From: Serinicoccus chungangensis
GTDB lineage: Bacteria > Actinomycetota > Actinomycetes > Actinomycetales > Dermatophilaceae
Direction of reading: 5' to 3'
Assembly: GCF_001483745.1 (NCBI RefSeq)
Contig: NZ_LQBL01000029.1
Location: 70,146-127,598, forward strand
DNA length: 57,453 nucleotides
The first letter of the stretch is position 1. Each line of letters begins with the position of its first letter. Both the position numbers and the translations under genes were made by a program. Positions 16,219 through 25,174 of this stretch are shown here, one piece after another. The notes beneath the pieces are model-generated. The model did no database searches. It saw only the letters and a list, made by a program, of their open reading frames with translations, and was not told the origin of the DNA.

Positions 16219-17591
16219 ATGACCAGCCCCCCGCCGACGACCTCCGACGCCGCCGCTGCCGACGTCACCGACGCCACCGACGAGCGACCCTCCGTGGCCG
16301 TCGTCGGTGCCGGTGTCGCGGGCCTGAGCGCGGCATACCACCTGCGTCACAGTCACCGGGTGCTGCTGCTCGAGGCCGACGGGCGGCTGGGCGGGCACGC
16401 GGACACCCACGACGTGCTCACCGACCGGGGGAGCGGCTGGCCGTCGACTCCGGGTTCATCGTCCACAACGACCGGACCTACCCCGTGCTGCGGCGCATCT
16501 TCGACGAGCTCGACATCCCCACGCAGGAGACCGAGATGTCCATGTCGGTCACCTGCGACGGGTGCGGGCTGTCGTTCGCCGGCGCCAAGGGTCTCGGCGG
16601 GCTGCTGGCGCAGCCGACCCGTGTGCTGGACCGTCGCTACCGGCGGCTGCTGCGCGAGGTGCCCCGCTTCCATCGGGCCGCGCTCGACGAGCTCGCGGCG
16701 TCCCGCCGTGGCGAGGCCGCACCGATCACCTGGGGCGGCTTCCTCGAGCGGGGTCGCTTCGACCCCTACTTCGTGCAGCACTACGCCATCCCGCTCATCT
16801 CCTGCGTCTGGTCCTCCGGGCACGAGGACGCCGCGGCCTACCCCGCCCACCACCTCTTCGAGTTCCTGGACCACCACGGTCTGCTCACCGTGGGTGGGTC
16901 GCCGACGTGGCGCACGGTCGTCGGCGGCAGCCGGATCTACGTCGAGCGCATCCGGGAGGCGCTGCTCGCGGCCGGGGCGACGGTGCGCACGGGCGTCCCC
17001 GTGACGGCGGTGCGCCGGCACGCGGACCGGGTCGAGGTGAGCACCGGTGGTGCCGCGCCGGCCACCGAGACCGTCGACCGGGTGGTCCTCGCGACGCACG
17101 CGGACGTCGCCCTGCGCGTGCTCGACGACGCGACCGAGGCGGAGCGTGCCGACCTCGGGTCCATCCGCTACTCGCTCAACCCGACCGTCCTGCACACCGA
17201 CCCGGGGGTGCTGCCGACGGCCCGTCGGGCCCGGGCGGCGTGGAACTACCGGCTCACGGGGTGCGAGGCCCGCGAGGACCGGGTGCTCGTGAGCTACTGG
17301 ATGAACACCCTGCACCGGCTGGGCCCCGACGTCCCCGACGACTACGTCGTCACCCTCAACCACGTCGGGCGGGTGGACCCGGCCCGGGTGCTCGTGGAGC
17401 GGGAGTACGCTCATCCGGTGTTCACGCACGAGGCCATCGGGGCCGCGGCGCGACTGCGCGAGGCGGGCGGGCCGAGGCTGGCCTTCGCCGGCGCGCACCT
17501 GGGCTGGGGCTTCCACGAGGACGGCGCGCGCTCGGGCCTGCAGGCCGCGCGAGCGTTGGAGGGCGAGCTGGCGCTCGGCGGGGTGGCATGA
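16219..17591 (+). pseudogene. FAD-dependent amine-oxidase-type oxidoreductase with a frameshift
   Basis: The N-terminus (from 16219) has the dinucleotide-binding motif VAVVGAGVAGLSAAYHL and GGHADTHDV in one frame. The rest, from VDSGFIVHNDRTYP to the C-terminal AGAHLGWGFHEDGARSG, is in another. The switch falls at a run of five G (16427-16431). A sixth G would rejoin the frames into a normal protein of about 457 residues. The downstream part shows no other lesion, so this is a recent mutation, a phase-variable run or a sequencing error. Homologs (e.g. Rv0449c) sit with DUF1365 and CFA-type genes and are thought to act on lipid acyl chains. The DUF1365 start overlaps its stop by 4 bases. Confidence 0.82.
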
Positions 17592-18343
17592 GCAGCGCCG
17601 TCCTGGATCCCCCGGCGGTGCCCGCCCTGGTCGTCGGCACCGTGGCGCACACCCGGCACCGGCCGGTGCACCACGCCTTCCGCTACCGCGCCTACCAGTG
17701 GCTCGTCGACATCGACGACCTTCCTGCCCACCGCGGGTGGCGGCGTCTGGTCAGCGGGTTCTCCGCGGCCGACCACCTCGACGGCGGCCGGCTGGGCGGC
17801 GGGCTGCGCGGCGACCTGCAGCGGTTCTGCGCGCGGCGCGGGGTGCCGCTCGCGCCCGACGACCAGGTGCTCATGCTCGCCAACGCCCGGGTGCTGGGCT
17901 ACGTCTTCGACCCGCTCACCGTGTTCTGGGTCCGCACCGCCGACGGGCGCCTGCGGACGGTCGTCCTCGAGGTCCACAACACCTACGGCGAGCGGCACGG
18001 CTACCTGCTGGACCTCGACGAGGCCGGCCGCGGCAGCATGGACAAGGAGTTCTACGTCTCGCCCTTCAACGACACCCGGGGGCGGTATGCCGTGTCCCTG
18101 CGGCTGACCCCCGGGCGCGTCGTCGTGGGCGTCGGCCTCGAGCGCGAGGGCGAGCGGGTCATCACCGCGGTGACCGACGGCACGCCCCGCCCGGCGACCC
18201 CCCGGGCGGTGGCCCGCGTGGTCCGCCGACACCTGCTCATGCCGCAGGTCGTCACCCTCCTCATCCGGCTGCACGGGCTGCGCCTGTGGCGCCGGCTGCC
18301 CCTCCACGACCGCCTCACGCACCCGAAGGAGGCCGTCCGATGA
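17588..18343 (+). CDS. DUF1365 family protein
   Basis: 251 residues. DUF1365 signature: HRPVHHAFRYRAYQWLVDID near the N-terminus, then LANARVLGYVFDPLTVFW, EVHNTYGERHGY, and MDKEFYVSPFND. Members are almost always encoded beside an FAD oxidoreductase and a CFA-type methyltransferase, as here, with ATGA overlaps on both sides. A related trio is induced by singlet oxygen in Rhodobacter and linked to acyl-chain modification (from memory). The exact reaction is not settled for this family. Confidence 0.87.
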   Translation: MSSAVLDPPAVPALVVGTVAHTRHRPVHHAFRYRAYQWLVDIDDLPAHRGWRRLVSGFSAADHLDGGRLGGGLRGDLQRFCARRGVPLAPDDQVLMLANARVLGYVFDPLTVFWVRTADGRLRTVVLEVHNTYGERHGYLLDLDEAGRGSMDKEFYVSPFNDTRGRYAVSLRLTPGRVVVGVGLEREGERVITAVTDGTPRPATPRAVARVVRRHLLMPQVVTLLIRLHGLRLWRRLPLHDRLTHPKEAVR

Positions 18344-19617
18344 CCGGCCCAGCCCCCATCCCCGTCCGCACCGACCCCGTGGCCCGGGCCCGCGCGGCCG
18401 CCGCCCGACGGGTCATGGAGCAGGTGCTGCGCCGGGTCGAGGTGGAGCTCGTCGACGAGGCGGACGAGCGCCGCCGCTCCGCCGGCGGGACCGACCGGGC
18501 CGCCGGGCCCGAGGGCCGGCCGGTCGTCGTCCTGCACGAACCGGAGTGCTTCTACGCCCGCCTCGGCGCCTCGCACAAGGTGGCGGTGGGGGAGGGCTAC
18601 ACCGAGGGCGACTGGAGCCCGGCCCCCGGCCACGACCTCGCCGCGGTCCTGCTCCCCTTCGCGCAGCGGCTGGGTGACGGCCTGCCCCGCCCCCTGCGGG
18701 CCCTGCGACACCTGGCCGACCAGGCGCTGCCCCGGTCCACCCGCAACACCCTGGACGGGTCGCGCCGCAACATCGAGGCGCACTACGACCTGTCCAACGA
18801 GATGTTCGCGGCGTTCCTGGACGAGTCGATGACCTACTCCTGCGCGCTCTTCGACGAGGACGCCCCCTGGCACGCCCAGACGCTCGAGGACGCGCAGCTG
18901 CGCAAGGTCGACGCGGCCCTGGACCGGGCGGGGGTCCAGGAGGGGAGCCGGCTGCTGGAGATCGGGACGGGGTGGGGCACGCTGGCCGTCCGGGCGGCCC
19001 AGCGGGGGGCGCAGGTGCGCACGATCACCCTCTCGGGCGAGCAGGCGGCCTGGGCCGAGAAGCGGGTGGCCGAGGCCGGGCTGGCGGACCGGGTCGAGGT
19101 GCGGGTCCAGGACTACCGCGAGGTGGAGGGCGAGTTCGACGCCGTGGTGTCGGTGGAGATGGTCGAGGCGGTGGGGGAGGAGTTCTGGCCGACCTACTTC
19201 GGGACCATCGACGCCCGGCTTGCCCCGGGAGGGACGGCGGTGGTCCAGGCGATCACCCTCCCGCACGACCGCTACCTGTCGACCCGCAACACCTACGGCT
19301 GGATCCAGAAGTACGTCTTCCCCGGCGGCGCGCTGCCCAGCCTCGACGCGATGGAGCGGACGTGCACCCGGCACACCTCGCTCCGGCTGCGCGAGGCGCA
19401 CGTGTTCGGTCAGCACTACGCGGAGACGCTGCGCCGCTGGCGGACCGGCTTCGGGCAGGCCTGGCCGCGTATCGCCGAGCTCGGCTTCGACGAGCGGTTC
19501 CGGCGCATCTGGGAGTTCTACCTCGCCTACTGCCAGGCCGGGTTCACGGCCGGAACCATCGACGTGGGCCAGGTGGTCCTCGCTCGCCCCGTGCGGGGCC
19601 CGGTGGCGGCGGGCTGA
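18340..19617 (+). CDS. cyclopropane-fatty-acyl-phospholipid synthase family methyltransferase (second copy, UfaA1-like)
   Basis: 425 residues. NIEAHYDLSNEMFAAFLDE and MTYSCALF lead into the SAM loop LEIGTGWGTLAVRAA. Downstream are VQDYREVEGEFDAVVSVEM and GWIQKYVFPGG, typical of CFA synthases with the active-site Tyr/His network. It ends the FAD-DUF1365-methyltransferase operon. In M. tuberculosis the equivalent gene (ufaA1, Rv0447c) has been linked to tuberculostearic acid (10-methyl branch) synthesis. The product here could be a cyclopropane, a methyl branch or a furan precursor. Confidence 0.88.
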   Translation: MTGPAPIPVRTDPVARARAAAARRVMEQVLRRVEVELVDEADERRRSAGGTDRAAGPEGRPVVVLHEPECFYARLGASHKVAVGEGYTEGDWSPAPGHDLAAVLLPFAQRLGDGLPRPLRALRHLADQALPRSTRNTLDGSRRNIEAHYDLSNEMFAAFLDESMTYSCALFDEDAPWHAQTLEDAQLRKVDAALDRAGVQEGSRLLEIGTGWGTLAVRAAQRGAQVRTITLSGEQAAWAEKRVAEAGLADRVEVRVQDYREVEGEFDAVVSVEMVEAVGEEFWPTYFGTIDARLAPGGTAVVQAITLPHDRYLSTRNTYGWIQKYVFPGGALPSLDAMERTCTRHTSLRLREAHVFGQHYAETLRRWRTGFGQAWPRIAELGFDERFRRIWEFYLAYCQAGFTAGTIDVGQVVLARPVRGPVAAG

Positions 19618-19657
19618 CGGGCCGGCCTGCACCAGAGGCGCGATCCCACACGGAAGT

Positions 19658-19731
19658 GGGCTGTGCACGCGACGGCGGACGGTACGAGTGTTTCCCGCCA
19701 CCCGTACCGGCCGCTGTCCCGTGCACAGCCC
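19658..19731. repeat. near-perfect 33-bp inverted repeat (long hairpin)
   Basis: Arms 19658-19690 and 19699-19731 pair at 29 of 33 positions plus one G-T, around an 8-base loop. The outer 12 bases (GGGCTGTGCACG / CGTGCACAGCCC) are perfect. It begins 41 bases after the methyltransferase stop inside a 329-base gene-free stretch (19618-19946). It may be a terminator, a palindromic repeat element or a structured RNA. Apart from it, the stretch holds only the promoter near 19900 and two possible 11-base-spaced TGTnnNA half-sites at 19808-19828. Confidence 0.75.
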
Positions 19732-19899
19732 GGAGGGGGTTTCCGCACCCGCTCTCGACGGAGACGGACACGGCGTCACCACCACCAGGATGACGCCGAA
19801 GGCCCGCTGTTGTCAAGGGTTTGTCACATGTTCAGCCGCGTGGTTCTGCCGCCCTGGCGTCCTGTGCGCGTCCGGAAGGCGCCCGCCTCGGCCCGGCTG

Positions 19900-19905
19900 T
19901 AGCAT
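19900..19905 (+). promoter_or_regulatory. -10 box upstream of the CPBP protease gene
   Basis: TAGCAT fits the actinobacterial TAnnnT -10 consensus and lies 41 bases before the GTG at 19947. The same hexamer precedes the Tad operon at 39095. No convincing -35 element is visible. Confidence 0.35.
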
Positions 19906-19946
19906 GTTTGTGACAGGAGGGACGACAGGCTTCGAGAGGCGGACCG

Positions 19947-20696
19947 GTGCCAGGTACGGCAGGGTGGGCAAGCGTGAACCCCGTCACCGAGCTGCGCGCC
20001 TTCCTCCGTGCAGCCCTGGTGACCAAGGTGCCCCGGGACCACCGTGACCCGCCGGCCGTCCGGGTGCGCCGCCAGGTGGTGGCCGGCCTGACGTTGCTCG
20101 TCGGCACGGCCCTGCTGTGGTGGTCCCTGCGCCTGGAGCCCGGCAACCCGCTCTTCTACCTGGGCAGCACCGCCCTCGCCGCCACATGGGTCGTCGGCGC
20201 CTTCGCCTCGGGTCGCCTCTACCTCGGGCGCGGCCACACCCGTCGGGGGGAGTCCTACGCGCGCCCGGTCGTGCAGTCCCTCGCCCTCGGCGTGCTGCTC
20301 CTCGCCGTCTTCACCGCCGGTGCCCTCCTCATCGCCCAGGTGCCGTTCCTGCTCGGCCCGGTCAACGAGCTGCTGGACCACGTCCGCTTCGCCTCGGTCC
20401 CGCTCGTGCTCGTCATCACGGTCATGAACGGCATCGCCGAGGAGATCTTCTTCCGCGGGGCGCTCTACGCCGCCATCCCCGAGCGCTGGACCGTTATCCT
20501 CAGCACGGCGATCTACGCCCTGACGACCGTCGTGGCCGGCGTGCCGCTGCTCGTCTTCGCCGCCGTGTGCCTGGGGCTCGTGTGCGGGCTGCAGCGCCGG
20601 GTCACCGGTGGGATCCTCGGCCCGGCCATCACGCACATCACCTGGTCCTCCGGCATGCTCCTCATCCTGCCCCCTCTCCTGTCGATCGTGAGCTGA
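19947..20696 (+). CDS. CPBP family intramembrane metalloprotease
   Basis: 249 residues with about seven membrane segments. The CPBP/Abi signature is present: GIAEEIFFRGALYA (Glu-Glu and Arg, about 163-176) and a later conserved HITWSSGMLLI with the metal-binding His. I use the GTG at 19947 with GAGAGG upstream. A GTG at 19974 is an alternative. Family members process prenylated or peptide substrates in the membrane, and the substrate here is unknown. The next gene starts 4 bases later. Confidence 0.82.
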   Translation: MPGTAGWASVNPVTELRAFLRAALVTKVPRDHRDPPAVRVRRQVVAGLTLLVGTALLWWSLRLEPGNPLFYLGSTALAATWVVGAFASGRLYLGRGHTRRGESYARPVVQSLALGVLLLAVFTAGALLIAQVPFLLGPVNELLDHVRFASVPLVLVITVMNGIAEEIFFRGALYAAIPERWTVILSTAIYALTTVVAGVPLLVFAAVCLGLVCGLQRRVTGGILGPAITHITWSSGMLLILPPLLSIVS

Positions 20697-20700
20697 CACC

Positions 20701-21645
20701 ATGACCTCCTCCCCCTCCGACACCCCCACCCCCGCCGGCGACGCCCGCGTGGCCCTGGTCACGGGCGCCACCGGTTACGTCGGTGGGCTCCTCGTCCCGC
20801 GCCTGCTGGACGCCGGGTACACGGTCCGTGCCCTCACCCGGTCGGCCGACAAGCTGCCCGAGGAGTGGGCCGACCGCGTCGAGGTCGCCGAGGGGGACGC
20901 CAACGAGCCGGCCGACCTGGCGTCGGCGCTGATCGGTGCCGACCTCGCCTACTACTTCATCCACTCGATGGACGGCTCGGGGGACTTCGTCGAGCGGGAC
21001 CGACGGCTGGCCCGCGAGTTCGGTCGCGCGGCCCGCGAGGCCGGGGTGGGCCGCATCGTCTACCTCTCCGGTCTGCACCCGCAGGGCAAGCTGTCCAAGC
21101 ACCTGGCCTCCCGGGTGGAGGTCGGCGAGATCCTCATGGCCTGCGGGGTGCCGACCGCGGTGCTGCAGGCCGCGACGGTCATCGGCTCGGGGTCGGCGAG
21201 CTTCGAGATGCTGCGCCACCTCACCAAGCGGCTCCCGGTCATGGTCGCGCCGAAGTGGTTGAAGAACCGGATCCAGCCGGTGGGGATCGACGACGTGCTG
21301 CACTACCTCGTCGCGGCCGCGGACCTGCCGCCGGAGGTCAACCGGACCTTCGACATCGGTGGCCCGGACGTGCTGACCTACAAGGCGATGATGCAGGGCT
21401 TCGCCGAGGAGACCGGCCTGCGGCACCGGATGATCGTCACCCTGCCCGTGCTGACCCCGTGGCTCGCCAGTCACTGGGTCGGCCTCGTGACGCCCGTCGA
21501 CGCGGGGGTGGCCAAGCCGCTGGTCGGCTCGCTGGTCCACGAGGTCGTCTGCCAGGAGGACGACCTGCGCGAGATGGTGGGTGCCCCGCCCGGGGGGCCG
21601 ACGCCCTACCGCGACGCCGTGCGGTCCGCCGTCGGCACCCGCTAG
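20701..21645 (+). CDS. NAD(P)H-binding atypical SDR (NmrA/epimerase-like)
   Basis: 314 residues. The cofactor motif TGATGYVGGLLVPRLL is at the N-terminus. Further on are ADLAYYFIHSMDGSGDF and a YLSGLHP segment in place of the classical YxxxK, placing it with the atypical SDR5-type sugar-epimerase-like proteins often found beside stress genes. The gene follows the CPBP gene by 4 bases. Substrate unknown. Confidence 0.8.
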   Translation: MTSSPSDTPTPAGDARVALVTGATGYVGGLLVPRLLDAGYTVRALTRSADKLPEEWADRVEVAEGDANEPADLASALIGADLAYYFIHSMDGSGDFVERDRRLAREFGRAAREAGVGRIVYLSGLHPQGKLSKHLASRVEVGEILMACGVPTAVLQAATVIGSGSASFEMLRHLTKRLPVMVAPKWLKNRIQPVGIDDVLHYLVAAADLPPEVNRTFDIGGPDVLTYKAMMQGFAEETGLRHRMIVTLPVLTPWLASHWVGLVTPVDAGVAKPLVGSLVHEVVCQEDDLREMVGAPPGGPTPYRDAVRSAVGTR

Positions 21646-21721
21646 CCCGTGCCGGCAGCGCCTCCCGCGCCCGCCCACCCTCCCGGGGACCGCCTGGGGT
21701 GCCGGTGTCGGGCTCACCCCG

Positions 21722-21727
21722 TAGGGT
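21722..21727 (+). promoter_or_regulatory. -10 box of a probable leaderless promoter for the osmoprotectant transporter
   Basis: TAGGGT ends 7 bases before the ATG at 21735, with no Shine-Dalgarno sequence between them. Confidence 0.5.
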
Positions 21728-21734
21728 CTGGGTG

Positions 21735-22814
21735 ATGATCCGCTTCGAGAGCGTGACCAAGAGGTATCCCGACGGCACCACGGCCGTGGACGACCTCAGT
21801 CTGGAGGTCCCCCGGGGCGGCATCACCGTCTTCGTCGGGCCGTCGGGCTGCGGCAAGACGACGAGCCTGCGGATGATCAACCGCATGGTGGAGCCGACCG
21901 AGGGGCGGATCCTCATCAACGACGAGGACGTCGCCGACCGGAAGCCCGCCCGCTTGCGCCGGTCCATCGGCTACGTCATCCAGCACGCGGGGCTCTTCCC
22001 GCACCGCACCGTGCTGGCCAACGTCATGACGGTGCCCACCCTCATCGGGTGGGACAAGGGCCGTGCCCGCACGGCCGCGATGGAGGCCATCGAGAAGGTC
22101 GGCCTCACCGCCGACCAGGCCTCGCGCTACCCGGCCCAGCTCTCCGGGGGGCAGCAGCAGCGCGTCGGTGTCGCCCGCGCGCTCGCCAGCGACCCCGAGG
22201 TGGTGCTCATGGACGAGCCCTTCAGCGCGGTCGACCCCCTGGTGCGCACCGACCTCCAGAACGAGGTGCGACGACTGCAGCGCGAGCTCGGCATCACCGT
22301 CGTGCTCGTCACCCACGACATCGACGAGGCCATCAGCCTGGGCGACCACGTCGCGGTCATGCGCCAGGGCGGTCACCTCGCCCAGCTCGCCAGCCCCGGG
22401 GAGCTGCTCACCGAGCCCGCCGACGACTTCGTGGCCAGCTTCGTCGGCAAGGACCGCGGCTACCGCAAGCTGGGGTTCACCACCACGCAGGTCGAGTCCG
22501 ACCCGGAGGAGACCGTCGCTCTGGGCGAGGACGTCGCGGCCGGGCGCGGCTGGGTCCTCGTCGCCGACGAGGACGGGCAGCCGCTCGGGTGGGTCGACCG
22601 TCGGTCCGGTCCGGGCGGCGCGGTGCGCGAGGAGGAGCTGCACCGTATGGGGTCGCTCGCCGAGGTCGGCGACTCCGCCCGGGTGTTCCTCGACGCCGCG
22701 CTCTCGGCGCCCTCCGGCCGGGGGGTCGTGGTCGAGGACGGCCGGGTGGTCGGGACCGTGGTGCCCGAGCGCGTGCTGGAGGCGATCAGGGCCCAGGGCG
22801 GGAGCGCCGCGTGA
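21735..22814 (+). CDS. osmoprotectant ABC transporter ATP-binding protein
   Basis: 359 residues. Walker A is GPSGCGKTTS (about 36-45), the signature is LSGGQQQRVGVARAL, Walker B is VVLMDEPFSAVD, and the switch His is in VLVTHDIDEA. A C-terminal region of about 110 residues corresponds to the CBS/regulatory portion of ProV/OpuCA-type subunits, which senses ionic strength in characterised members. The start at 21735 fits a TAGGGT box. It is the first of four coupled genes for a glycine-betaine/choline/carnitine-class importer. Confidence 0.9.
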   Translation: MIRFESVTKRYPDGTTAVDDLSLEVPRGGITVFVGPSGCGKTTSLRMINRMVEPTEGRILINDEDVADRKPARLRRSIGYVIQHAGLFPHRTVLANVMTVPTLIGWDKGRARTAAMEAIEKVGLTADQASRYPAQLSGGQQQRVGVARALASDPEVVLMDEPFSAVDPLVRTDLQNEVRRLQRELGITVVLVTHDIDEAISLGDHVAVMRQGGHLAQLASPGELLTEPADDFVASFVGKDRGYRKLGFTTTQVESDPEETVALGEDVAAGRGWVLVADEDGQPLGWVDRRSGPGGAVREEELHRMGSLAEVGDSARVFLDAALSAPSGRGVVVEDGRVVGTVVPERVLEAIRAQGGSAA

Positions 22815-23452
22815 TCGGGGGCGTCGCCTGGTCCACTGTCGGCGACCTCCTCCTGCGCCACCTCTACCTCGCCGGCGTGCCGCTGCTGGTGGGGCTGCTC
22901 ATCAGCCTGCCCCTCGGGTGGCTGGCGACGCGGTACCGCTGGCTGGCCCCGCCGATGATCGCAGGCACCGGGCTGCTCTACACCATCCCCTCGCTGGCGC
23001 TGTTCATCCTGCTGCCGCTGGTGCTGGGCACCCGGGTGCTGGACGACGCCAACGTCCTGGTGGCGATGACCCTCTACTCGGTCGCGCTGCTCACCCGCAC
23101 GGTGGCCGACGGCCTGGGCTCGGTGCCCGGGGCGACCCGCCAGGCGGCCACGGCCATGGGCTACGGCGAGCTGCGCCGCACCCTCGTGGTGGACCTGCCG
23201 CTGGCCGTCCCGGTCATCACCGCGGGCCTGCGCGTGGCCGCGGTGAGCAACGTCTCCATCGTCTCGGTGGCCGCGCTCATCGGGGTGAGCCAGCTGGGGC
23301 AGCTGTTCACCGAGGGCTTCAACCGCAACGACATGGGGCCGATCGTCGTCGGCATCGCCGCGTGCGTCGCGCTGGCGCTCGTCCTGGACGCCGGGATCGC
23401 GCTGCTCTCCCGGGTGCTCACGCCGTGGCTGCGGGCGGGGGTGGCCCGATGA
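22811..23452 (+). CDS. osmoprotectant ABC transporter permease (first)
   Basis: 213 residues, GTG start overlapping the ATPase stop by 4 bases. It has five to six membrane segments. The binding-protein-dependent transport signature includes AATAMGYGELRRTLVVDLP, which contacts the ATPase. It probably forms a heterodimer with the next gene's product. Confidence 0.88.
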   Translation: MIGGVAWSTVGDLLLRHLYLAGVPLLVGLLISLPLGWLATRYRWLAPPMIAGTGLLYTIPSLALFILLPLVLGTRVLDDANVLVAMTLYSVALLTRTVADGLGSVPGATRQAATAMGYGELRRTLVVDLPLAVPVITAGLRVAAVSNVSIVSVAALIGVSQLGQLFTEGFNRNDMGPIVVGIAACVALALVLDAGIALLSRVLTPWLRAGVAR

Positions 23453-24138
23453 TCTCGCTCACCTGGCAGTGGCTCGTCGACCCCGCCACCTGGACCGGCC
23501 CCGGCGGGATCATCGCCCAGAGCCTCACCCACCTGCGGATCTCCGTCGTGGCGCTGGTCCTGGCGGCGCTCGTCGCCGTGCCCGTGGGCCTGTTCATCGG
23601 CCACACGGGCCGTGGTCGGTGGCTGGCGATCAACCTGGCCGGCGCGTTCCGCGCCATCCCCTCGCTCGGCGTCCTCTTCGTGGCCACCCTGCTGCTCCTG
23701 CCGCGGCTGAGCGGCAACCTGGCCTTCGAGCTGCCGGTCGTCCTCGTGCTGGTGCTCCTGGCCGTCCCCCCGGTGCTGTCCGGCACGTATGCCGGGGTCG
23801 AGGCCGTCGACCCGGCCGCCCGGGACGCCGCCCGCGGCGTCGGGATGACCGAGGCCCAGATCCTGTGGCAGGTGGAGTTCCCGGCCGCCCTGCCCCTGCT
23901 CATCTCCGGGCTGCGCTCGGCCATGCTGCAGATCATCGCCACGGCGACCATCGCGGCCATCGTGGGGATCGGCGGGCTGGGCCGCTACCTCATCGACGGT
24001 CAGGCCTCCCGCCAGTACGAGGTCATGGCCGGCGGCGCCATCGTCGTCGCCCTACTCGCGCTGCTCGTCGACCTGGTCATGGCCGGCGTCCAGCGCGTCG
24101 TCGTCTCGCCCGGGCTCGTCGTCGCCAAGGAGCACTGA
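23449..24138 (+). CDS. osmoprotectant ABC transporter permease (second)
   Basis: 229 residues, ATG overlapping the preceding stop by 4 bases. Its EAA-type motif is AARGVGMTEAQILWQVEFP. Membrane segments and length match OpuCB/OpuCD-type permeases. Having two different permeases in one operon is typical of this importer class. Confidence 0.88.
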   Translation: MISLTWQWLVDPATWTGPGGIIAQSLTHLRISVVALVLAALVAVPVGLFIGHTGRGRWLAINLAGAFRAIPSLGVLFVATLLLLPRLSGNLAFELPVVLVLVLLAVPPVLSGTYAGVEAVDPAARDAARGVGMTEAQILWQVEFPAALPLLISGLRSAMLQIIATATIAAIVGIGGLGRYLIDGQASRQYEVMAGGAIVVALLALLVDLVMAGVQRVVVSPGLVVAKEH

Positions 24139-24241
24139 GGCGCCCCGATCCCGTGACCACATCGTGACCCAGCACCCGGCATACCCCACCCGGACCCGAC
24201 GTTCGACCAGACAACCCAACCCGATCGGGAGGACACCCCTC

Positions 24242-25165
24242 ATGCGACGCACCGCAGTCATCACCCTTGCCCTGAGCGCGACCCTCGGCCTGGCCGCCTG
24301 CGGCGGCGGCAGCGACCCCATGGACACCGGCGGTGACTCCGACGCCGGTGGCAGCGAGGACGCCGGCGCCGGCAGCATCACCATCGGGTCGGCGAACTTC
24401 CCGGAGAACGAGCTGCTCGCGGAGATCTACGCGGCCGCCCTCTCCGACGCCGGGGTCGACGTCGACACCCAGCTCAACATCGGCAGCCGTGAGGCCTACA
24501 TCGCCGGCATCCAGGACGGGTCGATCGACGCGCTGCCGGAGTACTCCGGTGGTCTCGCCACCTACCTCAACCCCGAGATCACCGCCACCTCCTCCGAGGA
24601 CGTGCTCGCCGACCTGCAGGAGAACCTGCCGGACGACCTGCAGGTCCTGGAGATCAGCGAGGCGGAGAACAAGGACTCCCTGGTCGTCACCGGGGAGACG
24701 GCCGAGGAGCTGGGGCTCACCACGATCGGCGACCTGTCCGAGCACGCCGGGGACATGACCCTCGGGGGCCCGCCGGAGTTCGAGACCCGACCGAACGGCG
24801 TCGACGGCCTCCAGGAGGTCTACGGCCTGGAGTTCGGCAGCTTCCGCTCGCTGGCGGCCGGCGCCAACCTCACCGTGCAGTCGCTGGCCAACGGTCAGGT
24901 GGACGTCGCCAACATCTTCACCACCAACCCCGCGGTCGAGGAGAACGGCTTCGTCGTCCTCGAGGACCCCGAGTCGCTCTTCGCGGCCCAGAACATCGTG
25001 CCCCTCCTGCGTGCCGACGCGGTCAACCCGACCATCGAGGAGACCCTCAACGAGGTGTCGGCCGCGCTGAACACCGAGAACCTCACCTCGATGATGGTGC
25101 AGGTGCAGACCGAGGGCCAGGACCCGGCCGAGGTGGCCCGGGAGTTCGTCGACGGGAACCTCTGA
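24242..25165 (+). CDS. osmoprotectant-binding lipoprotein (OpuAC/QAT family)
   Basis: 307 residues. The lipoprotein signal ends in LGLAACGGGS with the lipidated Cys at residue 20. An acidic Gly/Asp linker precedes the binding fold, which opens ITIGSANFPENELLAEIYAA and contains ALPEYSGGLATYL, typical of quaternary-amine binding proteins. I start at 24242 because GGGAGG precedes it and the signal peptide begins there; an upstream in-frame GTG would add an unlikely basic leader. The 103-base gap after the permease gene may carry a separate signal, but I see none. Confidence 0.9.
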   Translation: MRRTAVITLALSATLGLAACGGGSDPMDTGGDSDAGGSEDAGAGSITIGSANFPENELLAEIYAAALSDAGVDVDTQLNIGSREAYIAGIQDGSIDALPEYSGGLATYLNPEITATSSEDVLADLQENLPDDLQVLEISEAENKDSLVVTGETAEELGLTTIGDLSEHAGDMTLGGPPEFETRPNGVDGLQEVYGLEFGSFRSLAAGANLTVQSLANGQVDVANIFTTNPAVEENGFVVLEDPESLFAAQNIVPLLRADAVNPTIEETLNEVSAALNTENLTSMMVQVQTEGQDPAEVAREFVDGNL

Positions 25166-25174
25166 GCGCTCCCG

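Noticed and set aside
19808-19828. A third CarH-type operator (TTGACA and TGTGACA on the minus strand spaced 11 bases).
   Set aside because: Only two units with poor flanking agreement. Too weak to claim, though worth including in a genome scan.
19907-19930. Repeated GACAGG/GACGACAGG near the CPBP promoter as operator.
   Set aside because: Spacing is irregular (9 and 12 bases) and the copies are very short.
24164-24241. An upstream GTG start for the osmoprotectant-binding lipoprotein.
   Set aside because: It would put a 26-residue basic leader ahead of a normal lipoprotein signal, and the ATG at 24242 has GGGAGG in front of it.
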